In this document: piece by piece, positions 60,290 through 64,000 of the stretch
How positions within the stretch are numbered: position 1 is the stretch's first letter
How the letters are laid out: each line of letters starts with the position of its first letter
From: Coprinus comatus
Taxonomy: Eukaryota; Basidiomycota; Agaricomycetes; Agaricales; Agaricaceae
NCBI GenBank assembly: GCA_034638255.1
Contig: JAWPGT010000009.1
Location: 372,001 to 436,000, forward strand
Reading direction: 5' to 3'
DNA: 64,000 bases
The notes under the pieces: model-generated
Told to the model about the DNA's origin: nothing
What the model saw: the letters and a program-made list of their open reading frames with translations, nothing else
The model's database searches: none
Translations under genes and position numbers: made by a program

Positions 60290-63200
60290 ATGGACGCCCA
60301 ACGTCCTCCCCGCGCACGACGTCCACAGTCTCAACAACCACAATCTCGCTCTCCAGCACCCCAACAACCCCACCAGGATCCCTCTCGACCAGACCATCGC
60401 ATGAATAATATCTCCTTTCAAAACACCGAACGGGGTGACAGACAAGCTGCCCTCGATGCCCAACGACAACGAACCATGCCCCATGCTTACCAACCTCATC
60501 TTTCTCAACCTCAACAAGCGGACCCAGAGAATGCTGATTATATTGATTCAAGAGTCGGTCGTAAGAAGAGTCTTGTCCGCCCAGATAGGGAGAAGATAGA
60601 TCCCGGTCATAGACAATGGTATTACCGCAGTCATGTTGCTCAGATGGAACAAGAAGGACACAGTAAAGTTGGAGTTATGCCTTCTAGTGCGTAATTGATT
60701 TTTTCCCTGTTTTATAATTATTGTCTGATGATGGACTGTCAGCCACCGGCAATTATCCTCACCAAAGCCTGCGGCGGGGTCGATCATTGCTTGGTAGGGA
60801 GGAAGATGTACACGAGTCGGGGCTTGCACTCTTCAAACGTACCACTCTTCGCCGAAGAAGGCCTCAATCATCCGCATCGGCCGCTGCCGCCGCCGCCCAT
60901 CCTGTTCCCGCTGACAAGCGGAAGGGGTGTTGGAAAGGCCCTGGTCCCAGTGGTCCCTGGATGCTCTACTGTTATTTTATCACAATCTGGGTACCCCCTT
61001 GGTGTATGAGACAATGCGGTCAGTCTGTTGTGCAACCGAATTTGATGGCGCACTGCTTATAGTGATTTCTCTCAGGTCTCCGCAGTCCCGACCAACAGCG
61101 TGCTTGGCGAGAAAAAATTGGCCTGCTTAGTGTCATCCTTATTCTAATGGCGGGTGTTGGTTTCTTGACCTTCGGTTTCACCGAGAGTGTCTGCAGCAAA
61201 CCACCCACCAGATTTCACGGAGGTGCTATTGATGCTGAACATATCGGAAACAATTCGGTCGTCATTCATGGGTACAACTTTGATTTTGAGTCTTTCAGAC
61301 ACCCTGCTGCTGGATCTTTCGATGGTCAAACAAACCCGCTTACCACAGGTAATTGGAATTTGGGCGGCAACGATGCTTCTTTCCTTTTCCAAAAAGTCAA
61401 CCAGAACTGTCTCAGTATCATAACAAAGTCTGAAAGCTCTAGTATCACCGGTCAGAACAACTTTCTCGATTGGTATTTCCCCTGCAACGTCTACAGTCAG
61501 TATGGGAACTCCGCTACGAACATATCTGGCTATGGATCATCAACAAACTGTCACACATCCTCTAGAGCGCGATCTTTGCTGGACCAAATGGAGCCTAAGG
61601 GCCAGGTTTACTATACCTGGGATGACGTCCGAAACCCAAATCGTAACTTGGCTGTCTATGAATCGTATGTCATTCTTGTCTGTTGCTGTTAATGTGATGT
61701 GTTAAACCTGATGAACAGGACCGTCCTTGATCTCAACCTCCTCCAATGGTTGAGCCGAGCTCAAGTCAACTATCCATCGCTTTTCGATACCATGAAGCAA
61801 GCCAATGGAACATATAATGGCAAGGACCTTACTATGATGTTCATGCGTACCAATCAGCGCAACGTTGGGCATTGTCTGCAAGACATCGTCTCTATCGGTT
61901 TTATCGATACCAATACCATAGGTTGCGTTGCATCCGAAGTCGTTCTTTACCTGTCACTCGTTTTTATCATTGGTGTCGTCGCCATTCGTTTTGTAATGGC
62001 TGTCATGTTTCAATGGTTCTATTCCTGGAGAATTGGCAATTTCCCTCGTGAGACATACGAACAACGTATGCTTCGCTCACGGGAGATCGAAAATTGGTCT
62101 AGTGACATTTATCGACCTGCTCCAAGTGACTATAGGCCCAATGTTAACAAGAATGGACTGCGTCCCAACAAAGCTAACCGCAAGACATTCCTTCCTAGCA
62201 CTTCGCGCTTCACACCTGCGGAATCTTTCATCAAAGGAGCAAATGGACGACCGACCACTGCTTACGGAATGTTGGATTCCTCATCTACAACAAACTGGAA
62301 ACGTTCCACCATGTATTCGGCTTCAGCAAAAACTGGTAGGGGTACACCTCCTGATTCACCAAGTTATAAACAATCAAGGAGTACTGTGTCGCTTGCCGAT
62401 ATGGCACCTCGTGCTGCTTTTGCTGACAATCCTTGTCCCTTCCCTCTCATCAACGTCGTCGAACAACCGCCTCCTGACTTCGAACCTTTCAATTTCCCGT
62501 TGGCACATACCATCTGTTTGGTTACCGCTTATTCAGAGTCAGTAGAAGGTCTACGAACAACTTTGGATTCTCTTGCGACTACCGATTATCCGAACAGTCA
62601 TAAACTCTTGCTCATCATTGCTGACGGTATGGTCAAGGGTGCTGGTAATTCATTGACAACACCCGAAATTTGCTTGTCAATGATGAAGGATCTCATTATT
62701 GCTCCCAATGACGTCGAGCCTCATTCCTATGTCGCTATTGCTGATGGACACAAGAGACACAATATGGCGAAGGTGTATGCCGGATTTTACGATTACGATG
62801 ACGCTACTGTTGAACGTTCAAAACAACAGCGTGTTCCTATCGTTCTCGTGGCTAAATGTGGAAATCCTTTGGAAGCTACCGATTCTAAACCTGGAAATCG
62901 TGGTAAACGGGACAGTCAAATTGTGTTGATGGGGTTCTTGCAAAAGGTTATGTTTGATGAGAGGATGACGACGTTTGAATATGAGTTTTTCAATTCTATT
63001 TGGAGGGTCACGGGTGTTAGTCCGGATAGATATGAATTGGTTTTGTGTGTGGATGCGGATACAAAGGTGTTCCCGGATTCGTTGACTAGGATGGTTAGTT
63101 GTATGGTTCACGATGAAGAGCTTATGGGTCTTTGTGGAGAAACGAAGATTGCGAATAAGGCCGATACGTTTGTTACCATGATGCAAGGTAATTTGGATTT

Positions 63201-64000
63201 CGTTCCTCACCTCGAACAAGTGTGTTAATGCACTTTTGCTAGTCTTTGAGTATTATATTTCCCATCATATGACAAAGGCTTTCGAGTCGATGTTCGGAGG
63301 TGTTACTTGTTTACCAGGTTGTTTCAGTATGTATCGCATTAAAGCACCAAAGGGGGATTCAGGCTATTGGGTACCTATTCTTGCCAACCCCGATATCGTG
63401 GAGCATTACTCGGAGAACGTTGTTGATACCTTGCACAAGAAGAATCTCTTACTACTCGGTGAAGATCGTTATCTAACTACGTTGATGCTCAAGACATTCC
63501 CGAAACGCAAGAACATATTCTGTCCTCAGGCTGTTTGTAAAACCGTTGTCCCTGATACCTTCCGCGTATTATTATCCCAACGTCGTCGCTGGATCAACTC
63601 GACTATTCATAACTTGGCGGAATTATTATTGGTTAGGGATCTTTGTGGAACTTTCTGCTTTTCAATGCAGTTTGTTGTTGGTATGGAGTTGGCGGGAACT
63701 TTGGTTTTACCAGCTGCTATCGCGTTCACCATATATCTCATCGTTGATTCGATTATTCCCGGAGGAACAAATACAACTATCCCGTTAATTCTACTTGCAA
63801 TCGTCTTGGGCCTTCCTGGTATTCTCATTGTTGTTACTTCAAGAAAAATTGCATATGTGGGATGGATGGTTGTTTATCTCATTTCATTACCTATATGGAA
63901 TGGAGTGCTTCCTGCTTATGCGTTTTGGCATTTTGATGATTTCTCTTGGGGTGAAACTAGGAAGGTTGTTGGTGATGCTGGAGGTGATCATGGTGATAAA
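60290..64000 (+). CDS. chitin synthase, class IV, cut by window edge
   Basis: Integral plasma-membrane enzyme polymerising UDP-GlcNAc into chitin. The front is a Gln/Pro-rich segment ([14 protein letters not shown]) with [16 protein letters not shown] transmembrane segment ([15 protein letters not shown]) is followed across a 57-nt intron by [17 protein letters not shown] and a second membrane helix. The extracellular loop includes the cytochrome b5-like region of class IV enzymes (around 61.2-61.9 kb, [22 protein letters not shown]). The catalytic part has [14 protein letters not shown], an intron at about 63188, [29 protein letters not shown] and the UDP-binding motif QRRRW (near 63590). 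Further transmembrane segments run to the edge, with the 3' end missing. Class IV is inferred from the b5-like domain and domain order. At least four introns are seen. Confidence 0.95.

Noticed and set aside
1..64000. CRISPR arrays, insertion sequences or bacterial operons
   Set aside because: No regularly spaced repeats with unique spacers, no transposase and no ribosome-binding-site-led gene strings; the window is spliced eukaryotic DNA.

Overview
The window reads as nuclear DNA of a filamentous basidiomycete, most probably an Agaricomycete. The reasons are short GT-AG introns of about 45-80 nt with CTNA-type branch points in nearly every gene, an eight-cysteine class I hydrophobin, a class IV chitin synthase, Kex2-type repeat proteins and long homopeptide tracts. 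Composition is AT-leaning by eye. No bacterial, organellar or viral segments were recognised. The species cannot be named from the sequence alone.

Layout. 0.8-4.2 kb: histidyl-tRNA synthetase and the phospholipid methyltransferase Opi3, both minus. 5.7-6.6 kb: a secreted precursor cut into repeats by Lys-Arg sites. 8.2-10.9 kb: two small conserved-looking genes of unknown function. 11.2-25.4 kb: a tandem segmental duplication of roughly 7.5 kb. Each copy carries a dynamin-like GTPase followed by a compact secreted kinase-like protein, and debris of a third dynamin copy lies between them. The second GTPase has gained membrane segments and a second P-loop module. 26.5-31.4 kb: a very large disordered protein sharing a 204-bp divergent promoter with a CorA-type Mg2+ transporter (31.6-34.9 kb). 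35.3-38.3 kb: two cell-surface proteins that differ in the body but share a signal-peptide exon and a conserved upstream block. 38.6-42.0 kb: gene-poor and AT-rich.

Right part. 42.1-43.1 kb: a homeodomain protein. 43.3-46.4 kb: copper amine oxidase with a perfect 62-bp tandem duplication inside an exon. 46.9-50.3 kb: a large unknown protein with a ParB-like signature. 51.6-54.8 kb: a GRAM/VASt sterol-transfer protein of the LAM family. 57.1-57.5 kb: hydrophobin. 58.6-60.1 kb: a CRAL-TRIO (Sec14-like) protein, divergent from a class IV chitin synthase that runs off the right edge.

Most genes are housekeeping or cell-surface functions with no operon-like logic. The accessory part is the 11-25 kb duplicated block, where a GTPase and a secreted kinase-like protein have been copied together. 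With the Kex2-repeat precursor at 5.7 kb, it is the best place to look for undescribed biology. All exon structures were deduced by eye from frames and splice signals; exact junctions need RNA evidence.
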